64,000 bases of DNA from Trebonia sp963785645 (GCA_963785645.1 CAWAWG010000005.1:558001-622000); one strand, 5' to 3'. Counted from the first letter of the stretch, positions 7,456 to 17,287 are shown. The notes: generated by a model not told the origin, from the letters alone. A program made the numbers and translations.

Positions 7456-10262
7456 ATGGCGGTAACCGGGTACCTTGCCCGCTCTCGGCCCATCCGGGTG
7501 TTCCTGATCATCATTTTCGCTGTCCCCCTTGTCTCCCTCATCGGCCTGTGGGCCTTCGCGGCGAGCATCACGGTCCCGGAGGCGGTCAATGACCACAATT
7601 TCAACGTCGATGACGTAATCGGTACCAGCCCCGACGTAGCCACGCTGACGCTCCAGCTGCCCGTGGAGCAGCAGGAGACCTATCTCTGGCTGCTCAGCGG
7701 GCGGAAGGGTTCCAACGCCGCGCTGCTCGCGACCAGGAAGTCCATCAGCAACGCGCTTCCCGGCGGCGAGGCCGCACTTCCCGTCGGGAGCGGCCAGCTG
7801 TCGGCCTCCGGCGAGGCGGACCTGAACGCGCTTGAGGCCGACCTGCGGAGCATCCCCGGCATCAGGCAGTCCGTCGATGCGGGGACGATGACCCCGACCG
7901 CCGCCTTCCAGGCGTACAGCAACATCACCAACGCCGAGTTCCAGTACTACTACGACGAGGCGCAAGGCGGGGGCACCTCGATGCAGGCAGTCGCGATCGG
8001 CACCATCGACGCGGTGCTCGAGATGGACATGATCACCCGGGAGGCCACGCTCGTCGACGGCGCGGTGAGCGCCGACCGCGACCGGATGGACGCCGCGGCC
8101 CGGCAGCTGTTCATCAGCAGCGCGACGAACCGGCAGTTCCTGATGAGCCAGGCGCTGTCGCTGCTCACGCCCAGCATCCGCGACCGGTATGCCGCCGTCG
8201 TCAACTCGCCGACATACCAGCAGTTCCAGACACTGGAAAACCAGATCATGAGCGGCAGCGGCAACGGACCGATCATGGCGAACCCCGCAGCCTGGGACAC
8301 CGCCTCCGGCTCCGTTCTCGGCGCCATGCTGACCGCCTCGGGCAGCGCCGCCACCCAGTTGTCGACCATCAGCAACTCGGCGAGCAGGTGGCTGTACACC
8401 AAGGCCATCATCGCGGGCGGCGTCGGACTGGTCGCCGTCATCGTGTCCGTCACCCTGCTCGTCTGGTTCGGCCGCAAGGTCACCGGCGACCTGACCGGGC
8501 TGTTCACCAGCGTCCGGGGGATGGCCGAGGAGCGGCTGCCGCGCGTGGTCGAGCGGCTGCGGCGCGGCGATGACGTGGACGTGCTCGCCGAGTCGCCGCC
8601 GCCGGACACCAGCGATATCCAGGAGATCTCGCAGATCGCGCGGTCCTTCGGCATCGTGCAGGAGGCGGCCGTCGCGGCCGCCGTCGAGCAGGCACGGCTG
8701 CGCAAGGGGGTGAGCCAGGTCTTCCTTAACATCTCCATGCGCAACCAGTCCCTGCTGCACCGCCAGCTGGGCATGCTGGACTCGATGGAGCGGCAGACCA
8801 GCGAGCCGGGGGCCCTTGCCGACCTCTTCCGCCTCGACCACCTCACCACGCGCATGCGCAGGCACGCCGAGGGCCTGATCATCTTGTCGGGGGCGACGCC
8901 CGGCCGCGGCTGGCGCGATCCGGTCCCGGTCGTCGACGTGCTGCGCGCCGCGATCGCCGAGGTGGAGGACTACGTCCGGGTCGATGTGCTCAGCGAGTCA
9001 AGCGACCTGGTCGCGGGGAACGCGGTCAACGACGTCATCCACCTCGTCGCCGAACTCGTCGAGAACGCGACCGCCTTTTCCCCGCCGACCACCAGGATCG
9101 ACATCAGGGCGGACCGGGTGGGTACCGGCCTGGTCGCGGAGATCGAGGACCGCGGTCTCGGGATCAGCCGGGAAGAGCTCGACACCATCAACGCGCGGCT
9201 CGCGAACCCGCCGGAGTTCGACCTCGCGAACAGCGAGCAGCTAGGCCTGTTCATCGTCAGCAGGCTGGCTGCCAGGCACGGGATCAGGGTGTCACTGCGC
9301 CAGTCGGCGTACGGGGGCACGACGGCCATCCTCGTGCTGCCATTCGGCGTGATCGTCCGCGAGGAAGACGCCGCGTCAAACGGCGGCCGGGGTGACGGAC
9401 CCGCCGCGGGCCAGCCCGGCGGCACCGGCACGGTCTCACCGCCAAGCATGAACGGATCCGCCCTCACCTCGTCCGGGCCGCTGCCGGGGTTCGGCCTGAC
9501 CGGCCGGCACCGGGTGGCCGCGTCCGCGCCTACGATGGCCGCGCCAACGGCGGGCATGGCCGACGCCGGCACCGACGCCGGCCCGGCGGGCCGCGGCGGG
9601 GAGGACCCGCTTCGGACGTCCCGGCCGCTTCCGCGGGCGCCGTGGGAGTACGTGCAGCCCGAGCCGCAGGCACGGGAGGTCAGGATCCCGGCACCGGAGG
9701 CCCAGCCGCCCGCACCCGAGGTCCGCCCGTCGGCCCCCAGCAAGAGGCCGCTATGGGAAACGGGGCCGTTTGAAACGGCGGCCGGCGATACCGCGATGGG
9801 CCCCTGGTCCGGTGCCTTCAGCCGGCCCCGGTCCTGCGCGGCCCCGAGCGGCCCGGCGACGGCCAGCTCACTTCAGCACCGGGAGCCGGGCGCGGTCAGC
9901 AGGCACCCGCCGCGGCGTCGCCGGGCAGTCACCTCGGGATGCCAATCCGGGTCCCCCAGGCAAGCCTGGCGCCGCAACTGCGCGACCATCCGGACGGTGA
10001 CCAGCAGGCGGCGGGAAATGCCGGGCCTGACGCTGCGGCGCGATCGCCCGAGGCGACCCGCAACATGATGATCCTGATGCAGCAAGGCTGGGAGCGCGGG
10101 CGGGTCGACGAACTGGACGACCCGGGCGGCATTTCCGATAGCGACATGTCTAACAGCGGCATTTCTGACAGGGGCACTTCTGACAGGGGCACTTCTGACA
10201 GGGGCATTGGCGACAACGGCGTCGGCGACAACGGCTCTGATGGCAACGGCAACGGGCGATAG
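7456..10262 (+). CDS. cvnA: conservon sensor histidine kinase (CvnA-type, nitrate/nitrite-sensor-like), C-terminal frameshift
   Basis: A membrane sensor kinase that heads the conservon. It has an N-terminal membrane helix (residues 10-32), an extracytoplasmic NIT-like domain, a second helix (about residues 315-338), a HAMP-like linker and an ATPase domain with N box HLVAELVENATAFSPP, G1 box IEDRGLGIS and G2 region LGLFIVSRLAARHG. The usual phospho-accepting His region is degenerate, as in other CvnA proteins. After a Pro-rich tail the frame changes (-1, near 9790-9830). The family-typical end (MPIRVPQASLAPQLR and ATRNMM..QQGWERGR) is read in the new frame to 10262, while the original frame stops at 10068. 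The tail ends in five-residue repeats at 10143-10232. The roadblock gene begins 12 bp downstream. Confidence 0.85.
10143..10232 (+). repeat. 15-bp tandem repeats at the cvnA 3' end
   Basis: Six units related to GGCACTTCTGACAGG encode GTSDR/GISDR/GIGDN-type pentapeptides. The middle units are identical. They form the disordered C-terminal end of the kinase. Confidence 0.85.
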
Positions 10263-10274
10263 CGAGGCGGGGGA

Positions 10275-10691
10275 ATGACAACTGACACGACCGGGCAGCT
10301 GAGCTGGCTGCTCGACAACCTGGTCAACCAGGTCCAGCACGTTAAACAGGCGGTCGTCTTGTCCAGGGACGGCCTGGTAGTGGCGGCGTCGCGCGAGCTC
10401 ACCCGGGAAGACGGGGACCACCTGTCGGCGCTGGCGGCCGGGGTGCAGAGCCTGGCCCGCGGCGCCGGGCGGCACTTCAACGGCGGTGATGTCCGGCAGA
10501 CCATCATCGAGATGGAGCAGGCATTCCTCTTCGTCAGCTCGGCGGGCCGGGGCACCTGCCTGGCGGTACTGACGTCCGGCGACGCGAACGTGGGTGTCAT
10601 CGCCTACGAGATGGCGATGCTGGTCCGCCGGATGGGCAAGTACCTGGCCGCCGAGCCGAGATTCCCTGAGCATGAGATAGCGGCGGAATGA
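10275..10691 (+). CDS. cvnB: roadblock/LC7 domain protein (CvnB)
   Basis: A 138-residue protein of the Roadblock/LC7 fold, the second conservon member. The pattern LSRDGLVVAAS near residue 30, followed by a long helix and the strand region FLFVSS and CLAVLTS, is typical. In conservons it is thought to act with CvnC and the CvnD GTPase as a membrane-associated complex resembling eukaryotic GPCR signalling. Its stop overlaps the next start by four bases (ATGA), so translation is coupled. Confidence 0.92.
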   Translation: MTTDTTGQLSWLLDNLVNQVQHVKQAVVLSRDGLVVAASRELTREDGDHLSALAAGVQSLARGAGRHFNGGDVRQTIIEMEQAFLFVSSAGRGTCLAVLTSGDANVGVIAYEMAMLVRRMGKYLAAEPRFPEHEIAAE

Positions 10692-11071
10692 CCCCGCGCG
10701 GCGGCTACGGCGAGCGCTGGTTCGACCACGAAGCCGGCCCGCTGGTCCGCCCGTACGCGGTGACGAAGGGGCGGACGCTGCCCGAGGGCGGGACGTCGTT
10801 CGGTCTCATCGACGTCGTCGCCGCGACCGGCGAACGGCCGTCAGAGCACTTCCGGCCGGGGCCGGAGCACCGGCGGATACTCGGTATCTGCCGTCGGCCG
10901 GTGCCCGTCGTCGACCTGACTTCTGAGATTGACCTGCCCATCGGGGTGGTGCGCGTCCTGCTCGGCGACCTCATGAGCGACGGGATGGTGCGGATCGTCT
11001 CCCCGCAGCGACAGCACGTGCCCGACCGGCGCCTACTGAGGATGGTGCTTGATGGACTCGAATCACTTTGA
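10688..11071 (+). CDS. cvnC: DUF742 family protein (CvnC)
   Basis: A 127-residue DUF742 protein. The core RPYAVTKGRTLP, the DLTSEIDLPIGVVRVLLGDL helix region and the C-terminal winged-helix-like segment ending in VLDGLESL are characteristic. It overlaps the upstream roadblock gene by 4 bp and the downstream GTPase gene by 20 bp, the compact arrangement usual in conservons. Its molecular role is not established beyond partnership with CvnB and CvnD. Confidence 0.92.
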   Translation: MTPRGGYGERWFDHEAGPLVRPYAVTKGRTLPEGGTSFGLIDVVAATGERPSEHFRPGPEHRRILGICRRPVPVVDLTSEIDLPIGVVRVLLGDLMSDGMVRIVSPQRQHVPDRRLLRMVLDGLESL

Positions 11072-11651
11072 CGACGGGGCTGGCGTGCCGTCGACCGCCA
11101 AGATCCTTATCGCCGGCGGGTTCGGCGTCGGTAAGACCACGCTGGTCGGCGCGATCAGCGAGATACGGCCGCTGCGCACCGAGGAGCCGCTGAGCAACCG
11201 CAGCACGGGCGTTGACGACACCTACGGCGTGCGCGCCAAGACCACCACCACCGTGGCCATGGACTTCGGCCGGATCAGCTTCCGTTCCCAGCTCGTGCTC
11301 TACCTCTTCGGCACGCCCGGCCAGGAGCGCTTCTGGTTCATGTGGGACGATCTGGCGGTCGGCGCGATCGGCGCGGTGATCATGGCCGATACGCGACGGA
11401 TAGCGGACTGCTTCGCCTCGATCGACTACTTCGAGCAGAACGGCACGCCGTTCATCATCGCGGTCAACTGCTTCGACGGCGCCCCCCGGTTCGAGGCGGA
11501 GGACATCAGGGTCGCCTTGACGCTCAAATCCGAGGTGCCGATCGTGATGTGCGACGCCCGCGACCGCGATTCGGTGAAGAAGGTCCTGGTCAGCCTGGTC
11601 CGGTACGTGCTGGACGGGAGTGACCAGCCAAGCCAGGTCACTCCCGTCTGA
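11052..11651 (+). CDS. cvnD: conservon GTP/ATP-binding protein (CvnD)
   Basis: A 199-residue small-GTPase-like protein. The P-loop is GGFGVGKTT (about residues 21-29), the switch region contains the TTTTVAMDFG segment, and LYLFGTPGQERF is the Walker B/G3 region. The NKxD motif is replaced by AVNCFDGA, normal for this family. The ATG at 11052 follows a possible TTG at 11049. It completes the cvnABCD set. No P450 gene follows, unlike some conservons. Confidence 0.92.
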   Translation: MDSNHFDDGAGVPSTAKILIAGGFGVGKTTLVGAISEIRPLRTEEPLSNRSTGVDDTYGVRAKTTTTVAMDFGRISFRSQLVLYLFGTPGQERFWFMWDDLAVGAIGAVIMADTRRIADCFASIDYFEQNGTPFIIAVNCFDGAPRFEAEDIRVALTLKSEVPIVMCDARDRDSVKKVLVSLVRYVLDGSDQPSQVTPV

Positions 11652-11698
11652 ACCGCGGCACCAGCCTGGTCATCGGCGAGTCAGCCGGTCGCCGCAGG

Positions 11699-11766
11699 CA
11701 TAGGGCCAGTACTGACCAGTAGCTGTCCCTGTATACGGCTTTTGCGCTGCTCGAAATGGCCCTATG
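11699..11766. repeat. long palindromic intergenic element, copy 1
   Basis: CATAGGGCCA (11699-11708) and its exact complement TGGCCCTATG (11757-11766) are separated by 48 bases. The same arms with a 49-base spacer occur at 48032-48104, and the inner end CGAAATGGCCCTATG is also shared. This looks like a dispersed MITE-like or terminator element. Confidence 0.55.
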
Positions 11767-11810
11767 AGCCCGGTGCCCCGGTCAGCGCCCTGGCTGGGGC
11801 ACCGGGCTCA
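11765..11810. terminator. bidirectional terminator between cvnD and the DUF2399 gene
   Basis: Perfect 15-bp arms TGAGCCCGGTGCCCC (11765-11779) and GGGGCACCGGGCTCA (11796-11810) lie between the converging cvnD and DUF2399 genes. Confidence 0.75.
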
Positions 11811-11839
11811 GCGGTTTCCTGGGTTCGTGGCATTGGGTG

Positions 11840-13108
11840 TTAGCCGAGGTCCGCGAGGAGGCGGTCGGCGACGGATTCCTCGTCGACGGCGCAGCCGTGC
11901 GTGGTCATCGCGGTGGCCAGGGACGGTGCCCACGGGGTTGGCTGCGGAGTCCCGGTGAGCTCGACAAAGTCGGCGTTGTTCCTGACGGCGTCCTCGTAGT
12001 CGGCGGCGGTGAGCCGCCAGGGGTGCGCGTTGTGCCTGCTGATGATGCCGTTGGCGATGGAGATGCCCGGCCAGTCGAAGTCGCCGTGGTAGCGGAGTTC
12101 GCCGCCCGCCTTACCGATGGCGGCGGCGAGGCGATGAAATGCGGTCGACGGCTGGCCCTCGGTGCAGAGCAGCGGCCGGGCACCGGCCCCGAGCTCCGCG
12201 GCCGCTCGCCGCAGGACGGCCGGGTTCTCGCACGCGCGGACGAGCAGGCGCGGTTGGACGGCGATCGGCATCGTGACGAGCTGGTGGAGGGTGATGTAAA
12301 ACGGGACGCCGTACGCCTTGGCCGAGGTGAGCCACTCCCCCAGGCCGTCGCCCGACGCGGGCAGGTTCAGCACCAGGACGCGGCTGGCCAGGTCGTCGAC
12401 GATGACCCCGTTGCGGTCCCACAGGTCGCGGCGTTCCGCGGTCGACTTCGGCCGGTCCGCGCCAAGGCGGAACGCGAGCGCGCGGAGCACGAGCGTCGCG
12501 AGGGCGGTGCCGTGGCCGAGCGACCTGGTGTTCCCGGTTATGGTCGCCGCGAGCTCGGCCAGCTGGGTGGGCGCGGCCTTCAGTTCGATTCGCTGCTCGA
12601 CCCACTCAAGTACCCGGGTCGCCTGCCGCACCTGGGCGGCCTCACCGGTGTTGACCAGCCTGGTCAGGGTCCCGTCGGCGCCGAGCTCCGCCAGCCACGC
12701 CTGAAACCAGCCCCGGGTGGTCAGGAAGGAGTTTTCAGCAGAACGGATCGCTGCTTCGCGTCCGTCCGCCAGCCGCTGCCGCTCGGCGGGGCGGTCCTTA
12801 AGCGGCGGTCCCAGCCGTTCGAGCAGTTCGGCAAGGCCCTGGCCGCTGTCCTCGCGGACCGCGCGGTCGAGGTCGACGAGGCGCACCACCAGGACGCCGA
12901 CGCCCTCGGGACGGTACTGGCCGGTGATCCCCATGATGACGCGGCGTTCCCTGTCGTCGGGCGTCTTGACCGTGACCGTCCGGGTCAGATCGCCGCCGGT
13001 GCGCTCAAGGGAACGGCGGGCGGCGTCGAGGAGGCGCTTGTACTCGGGCCCGGCGTACCTCGCGACGGAGGTGTCCAGGGCATCCTTGGCGGCGTCCTCG
13101 TTCGGCAT
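11840..13108 (-). CDS. TIGR02679/DUF2399 family protein (JetD-type), orphan
   Basis: A 422-residue protein whose C-terminal third has the DUF2399 signature: LLCTEGQPS, a Toprim-like glutamate motif, and RYHGDFDWPGI, the DxD motif, followed by PWRLTAADYEDA. In type III Wadjet plasmid-defence operons this family is JetD, the nuclease-like subunit beside JetA (DUF2397), JetB (DUF2398) and the SMC-like JetC. None of those partners is nearby, so the gene is an orphan: a remnant, or a stand-alone use of the fold. Catalytic residues look intact. I chose the ATG at 13108 because the extra residues to 13183 look unlike protein; the longer start remains possible. Confidence 0.8.
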   Translation of the reverse strand: MPNEDAAKDALDTSVARYAGPEYKRLLDAARRSLERTGGDLTRTVTVKTPDDRERRVIMGITGQYRPEGVGVLVVRLVDLDRAVREDSGQGLAELLERLGPPLKDRPAERQRLADGREAAIRSAENSFLTTRGWFQAWLAELGADGTLTRLVNTGEAAQVRQATRVLEWVEQRIELKAAPTQLAELAATITGNTRSLGHGTALATLVLRALAFRLGADRPKSTAERRDLWDRNGVIVDDLASRVLVLNLPASGDGLGEWLTSAKAYGVPFYITLHQLVTMPIAVQPRLLVRACENPAVLRRAAAELGAGARPLLCTEGQPSTAFHRLAAAIGKAGGELRYHGDFDWPGISIANGIISRHNAHPWRLTAADYEDAVRNNADFVELTGTPQPTPWAPSLATAMTTHGCAVDEESVADRLLADLG

Positions 13109-13725
13109 CCGGTGCGCCCCCGTCTCCCGCGCGATATCTCTCTGACATTGCACTTTACAGAATCCGGCACCAGGTGCCGCCACTCCAGCGCGGCGCGCAC
13201 ATTCCCGTTCGATTCCGGGCCGGACTTCAGAAACAGGCGTGTACGCTCGCTTGTGCGAGCGCTGTTGTCAGGTGCCTGGCTGCCCCCGGCCGGTCGCCCT
13301 GCTCCCGGCACTCTCAAGCGGCCCGGCTGAGCCGGTCCACGCGGGCCCTGACCAGCCGTTCAAGCAACTGCGGCAGCGTCGGGCGGGCCGGTTCACCCGG
13401 CCGCCAGATCCCTGACGCTGACCGGCCACCGGGCGCGGCGTATTCCACCCTGGCGCCGTCTCCGACCGGGCCGGCGACGGCAGGCCCGACTCGACGCCGA
13501 TCCGCCCGCTTCCGGTGCCGCGCTTCCTGAGGCATGGGGCACGGCCGGGTGAAACACGAGACCGTGCAGATGAGGCCGTTTAATAGAAACCATAACCTTC
13601 ATTAAAATCTTCATTAAATCTTATACTAAGGGTTATGGTCCCCGTTAAGCATCATCTGCCTGCAGTCCGGCCGGACCGGGAAATTCCACACTAATCGGCC
13701 GACGATTCGTGTATAACTGACGGGC
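13109..13725. other. intergenic region with AT-rich dyad; no recognisable gene
   Basis: Over 600 bp without a convincing gene. A minus-strand frame at 13314-13535 ends in a plausible helix (LPQLLERLVRARVDRLSR) and could be a gene relic, but I recognise no family. The AT-rich block at 13579-13650 is noted separately. Confidence 0.4.
13589..13639. promoter_or_regulatory. AT-rich dyad and direct repeat upstream of the deacetylase
   Basis: ACCATAACC (13589-13597) is inverted as GGTTATGGT (13631-13639). Between them TCTTCATTAAA-like direct repeats occur twice. The low GC and position about 90 bp before the deacetylase start suggest a regulated promoter. Confidence 0.4.
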
Positions 13726-14734
13726 GTGACCAAGCTCTACGGGAAGAGCCGCCGCAGCGTGTCGTCCGGAAACACCGTGTTGCCGGGAAGCACTGTGTCG
13801 GACGGAAGAACTGTGCCGACGGCCGGGGACCTGGAACTGCCGCCCACGGACGTCCCCCAAATCGTGACGGATACCGCCGCGCAGCGCTGGTCGCGGCGGC
13901 GCTTCATGGGTGGTGCGGTCGGTGTGGCCGTTCTGGGGTCGTTCGCGGCCGCGTGCAGCGCGCACCCGTCGGCGAGCACCCTCATGATCTCGCCGACCTG
14001 GCCGGACCACGGCACCTCGACCGCGAGCCGCCGTCGGCGCGGATGCCGAACTGGTCAGCCGACGCTACGAGGGCCTGAAGCCGTTCACGCCGGCGCCGGC
14101 GCCGCCGGCCGTCAAGCCGATCACGCTGAACGCCGCCGATCCGACGGTGTTCTCGCACGTGCCGATGACCGACAAGGTGGTATTCGTCACGATCGACGAC
14201 GGCATCGAGAAAGACCCGGAGTTCATCCAGATGGTGAAGGATTTCCAGATCCCCATCACCATCAGCCTCGCTGACGTGCTGATCAGGGACGACTACGCGT
14301 ACTTCGAGAAGCTCTACGAAACGGGCTACGTATCCATCCAGAACCATACGGTTAACCACCCGCTGAGCATGCCCAGCCTCTCGGCCGCGCAACAGCTTTA
14401 TGAGATCTCCGCCCAGCAGGAGAAGCTGCGCAAGGAATACGGGGTCACGCCGTACATCTTCCGGCCGCCGGGCGGCAACTACAACGAGACGACGATCACC
14501 GCGACGGCCCAGGCCGGTCTCAAGGGCGTGATGCTCTGGAAGGAGTCCATGGAGATCTCGGACATGGAGTACCAGACCAGCGCGCACCGTCTTCAGCCCG
14601 GGGACATCATCCTGTGCCACTTCCGCGGCCCGGCGCAACTCCACGGGGAGACCATGGTGCGCATGATGTCCCGCCTCTACAAGCACATCCAGGCGCAGGG
14701 CTTTACCGTCGCCGATATCACGAAGTACGTGTAG
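13726..14734 (+). pseudogene. secreted polysaccharide deacetylase, frame disrupted
   Basis: The 5' frame encodes 18-bp repeats, then a twin-arginine-like signal (RRRFMGGAVG) ending in AAAC, a possible lipobox. The catalytic NodB-type domain begins in a different frame at about 14042 and runs to 14734. It has VTIDDG near its start (motif 1, FTFDDG-like), IQNHTVNHP (motif 2 histidines) and YIFRPPGGNYN (motif 3), so the catalytic part looks competent. At least one frame change lies between about 13980 and 14042. The family removes acetyl groups from cell-wall or capsular polysaccharides outside the cell. A short cytoplasmic protein from an internal start is an alternative. Confidence 0.75.
13747..13818 (+). 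repeat. 18-bp tandem repeats in the deacetylase 5' region
   Basis: Three clear 18-bp units (13765-13818), preceded by a partial one, share GGAAACACCGTGTTGCCG and encode NTVLPG/STVSDG/RTVPTA. They match the repeat family at 1105-1200 and 19105-19248. Confidence 0.75.
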
Positions 14735-14799
14735 CCGTGCGACCGCAGATACCCAACTGTTAGCCTAGGGCTTTCGCCTGGAATTACCTAAGGCTGTTC

Positions 14800-16430
14800 A
14801 TTTGCATGAAAAAAGTGCCTTTGACCTGGGAGAATAGGGCTTGTCTAGGGTCCTGTCCGCCACCAGCCGAAGGCACTTTCCAGGTGAAGAATAACGCACG
14901 CAGCACCAAGGTCATCGTGTCTTCGGACGGGAAGGGCCTGGTCTCGCAGGCGGGCGCGGTCTTGCTGTGGGAGACGATGCGGGCCACGGGGCTGGCCCGC
15001 GGCCTGTCGCAGGGCCTGGCCGGGTGGCGGGCGCCGCGGGCGGTGCACGACCCGGGCAAGATCGTCGCGGACCTGGCCGCCGCGGTCGCTCTTGGCGGGG
15101 ACTGCCTGGCCGACATCGCCGTCCTGCGCGAGCAGCCGGAGATCGCGGGCCCGGTCGCCTCCGACCCGGTGGTGTCCCGGCTGGTCAGCGTGCTGGCCGG
15201 GGACCTGCCGAGGGCGCTGAGGGCAATCCGCGCCGCACGGGCCGCCGCCAGGGAGCGGGCCTGGTCACTGGCCGGGCCGGATGCGCCCGGCAGCGACGGC
15301 GAGCTGGTCACCGTCGACCTGGACGCCACCATCGTCATCGCCCACTCCGAGAAGGAACTCGCCTCTCCTACCTGGAAAAAGACCTTCGGCTTCCACCCGG
15401 TGACCGCGTTCGCCGACCACGGCGCCGGCGGGACCGGGGAGCCGCTGGCCATCTTGCTGCGCCACGGGGGCGCCGGGTCGAACACGGCCGCCGACCACAT
15501 CGAGGCGACCCGGCTGTCGCTCGCGCAGCTGCCGCGCCACCTGCGGCGGAAGGTCCTCGTCCGCGCCGACTCCGCCGGCGGCACCCACGGGTTCCTCGAA
15601 TGGCTGACCGCGAAATCCCGCCGCCTGCGCTACTCCGTCGGCATGACGGTCACCGAGGACATGCAGGCCGCCGTCCTCAAGGTCCCCGCTGATTCCTGGA
15701 CGCCGGCATACGACGGCGACGGGCAGGTCAGGGACGGGGCCTGGGTCGCGGACATCACCGGCATGCTGGACCTCTCCTCCTGGCCGGCCGGGATGCGGGT
15801 CATCGTCCGCAAGGAGCGGCCCCACCCCGGTGCGCAGCTGCGGTTCACCGACATTGACGGGCACCGGTTCACCGCTTTCGCCACCGACGCGAAGAAAGGC
15901 CAGCTCGCTGACCTGGAGCTCCGCCACCGCCGCCGCGCCAGGTGCGAGGACCGCATCCGCAACGCCAAGGACACCGGCCTGCGGAACCTGCCCTTTCACG
16001 GCTACGCCCAGAACCAGCTATGGTGCGAGATCGTCGCGCTGGCCTGCGAACTGCTCGCCTGGACGGCAATGCTCGCCCTGACCGGGACCGCCCGCCGCTG
16101 GGAACCGAAACGCCTGCGCCTGCGCCTGTTCTCCGTCGCCGGGCGCCTCGTCCGCAGCGGGCGCCGCCTGCGCCTGCGCCTCGCAAGCCAATGGCCCTGG
16201 GCCAGGCAGGTCACCGTCGCGATCACCCGCCTGCAGGCCCTCCCAGCCGGCTGACCGGCCGGAACACCCCGACGATCAAGGAAGGAGAACACCAGGGGCC
16301 CGTGGAACCCCGCCCACCCGGCGCGACAGCCGGGCAGCCGGGCACGACCCGGCACTGAAAATCACCCACCAGCCAGCACCTCAGGACAACACGTCAGGGA
16401 CGCGAAAGATCGAGGTTAGTCTAGGAATGG
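14800..16430 (+). mobile_element. IS1380-family insertion sequence (ends approximate)
   Basis: The element holds one transposase gene. A hairpin with perfect 10-bp arms AAAGTGCCTT (14812-14821) and AAGGCACTTT (14870-14879) lies just before the preferred start and may limit read-through transcription or translation. I could not define terminal inverted repeats or a target duplication by eye, so the boundaries are estimates from the flanking genes. Confidence 0.7.
14884..16254 (+). CDS. IS1380 family transposase
   Basis: A 456-residue DDE transposase of the IS1380 family. Candidate catalytic acids are in VTVDLDATIV (about residue 144), VLVRADSAG (about residue 230) and CEDRIRNAKDTG (about residue 355), the last being the family-typical E motif. 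The N-terminal VSQAGAVLLWETM matches the LVSxAGL-type family start, which is why I prefer the GTG at 14884. An ATG at 14806 would place the 5' hairpin inside the coding region. The gene looks intact and so potentially active. Confidence 0.85.
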   Translation: MKNNARSTKVIVSSDGKGLVSQAGAVLLWETMRATGLARGLSQGLAGWRAPRAVHDPGKIVADLAAAVALGGDCLADIAVLREQPEIAGPVASDPVVSRLVSVLAGDLPRALRAIRAARAAARERAWSLAGPDAPGSDGELVTVDLDATIVIAHSEKELASPTWKKTFGFHPVTAFADHGAGGTGEPLAILLRHGGAGSNTAADHIEATRLSLAQLPRHLRRKVLVRADSAGGTHGFLEWLTAKSRRLRYSVGMTVTEDMQAAVLKVPADSWTPAYDGDGQVRDGAWVADITGMLDLSSWPAGMRVIVRKERPHPGAQLRFTDIDGHRFTAFATDAKKGQLADLELRHRRRARCEDRIRNAKDTGLRNLPFHGYAQNQLWCEIVALACELLAWTAMLALTGTARRWEPKRLRLRLFSVAGRLVRSGRRLRLRLASQWPWARQVTVAITRLQALPAG

Positions 16431-16544
16431 CGAAACGACTACGATTGGCATCTAACGGCGTTCATCTGCTCATTGAAATGTCGGCAGTAGGCGGACGCCG
16501 CGGAGTTGGCAACGATCCGGTCATGACGTTCCCACCGAAGTTTT

Positions 16545-17009
16545 ATGGACTCGGAGCTCACTTTGCCCTCGACATCATCGGCGGGGATGCCGACCGCCAC
16601 GCCGCAGGACATCCGCGCCGCTCGTTACCGGCACGCATTCGCGTTGGTGCTGCTCGTCATCTGGACACTGAGCGGCGTCGGCGTCGTCCTTGGCAACATC
16701 CCGCTGCTGAACGCCCGCCCGGTCACCACGCCGACCTGCAGCGGCGTGGCAATGTCCCCTACTGACACCTGCCAGCAGCAAAACTACGTCAACGGTAGTC
16801 CGACCACCACGCAGTACTTCACCTATAACCAGATGCTGGCATCGGAACAACCCGATACTGGTTCCGCACCGTGGCTAATCGGCTTCGGCGTATTGATGAT
16901 CGGCTCAGGCAGTCTTGGTCTCTACCGATGGTTCCGGAAACGACCGCTACTTCCGGCCAGGTTCGCGTGGTTGTTCACCCCAATCAGGCTCGGCAGACGA
17001 GTATCATAA
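16545..17009 (+). CDS. hypothetical membrane protein with two helices
   Basis: A 154-residue protein of unknown family. Two hydrophobic helices (about residues 32-50 and 110-126) flank a Thr/Gln-rich loop containing two cysteines (PTCSGVAMSPTDTCQQQ) that could form a disulfide outside the cell. Both termini are basic. An internal start at 16587 is possible. The gene sits just downstream of the IS element and has lower GC than the core genes. Confidence 0.6.
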   Translation: MDSELTLPSTSSAGMPTATPQDIRAARYRHAFALVLLVIWTLSGVGVVLGNIPLLNARPVTTPTCSGVAMSPTDTCQQQNYVNGSPTTTQYFTYNQMLASEQPDTGSAPWLIGFGVLMIGSGSLGLYRWFRKRPLLPARFAWLFTPIRLGRRVS

Positions 17010-17116
17010 TCATCAATAAGCAGCGGTGCCAGTTAGTCTACGTACCGGAATTCGCGCCTCATGGCCCTGAGGGCAACATCCCGCCCGGCCACGCAGCGCT
17101 AGGGCAGCACACTCAC

Positions 17117-17287
17117 TCAGCCGACCTTTTGATTCCCGTCTAGCGACTCAACGGATTCGGGGGTATCAGCCGCCGGGTTCTTCCAGTTTTCCGGCGGCAT
17201 GATCTTGGCTTCGACGCCAGCGTGCCCGTTGAGCGGGCAGAGCAGGTTGACCTGACGGCCGCCTCGTCGGCAGGCGGCGGCGGACAT
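17117..17287 (-). CDS. small hypothetical protein, 56 aa
   Basis: A short minus-strand frame with codon usage like real genes here (most third positions G or C). The product has Cys at residues 6 and 17 and His at 22 in the context RQVNLLCPLNGHAG, followed by MPPENWKNPAADTPES, which reads like folded protein rather than frame noise. I do not recognise the family; the Cys/His spacing hints at a metal site but is not sufficient. It lies between two plus-strand genes. Confidence 0.5.
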   Translation of the reverse strand: MSAAACRRGGRQVNLLCPLNGHAGVEAKIMPPENWKNPAADTPESVESLDGNQKVG

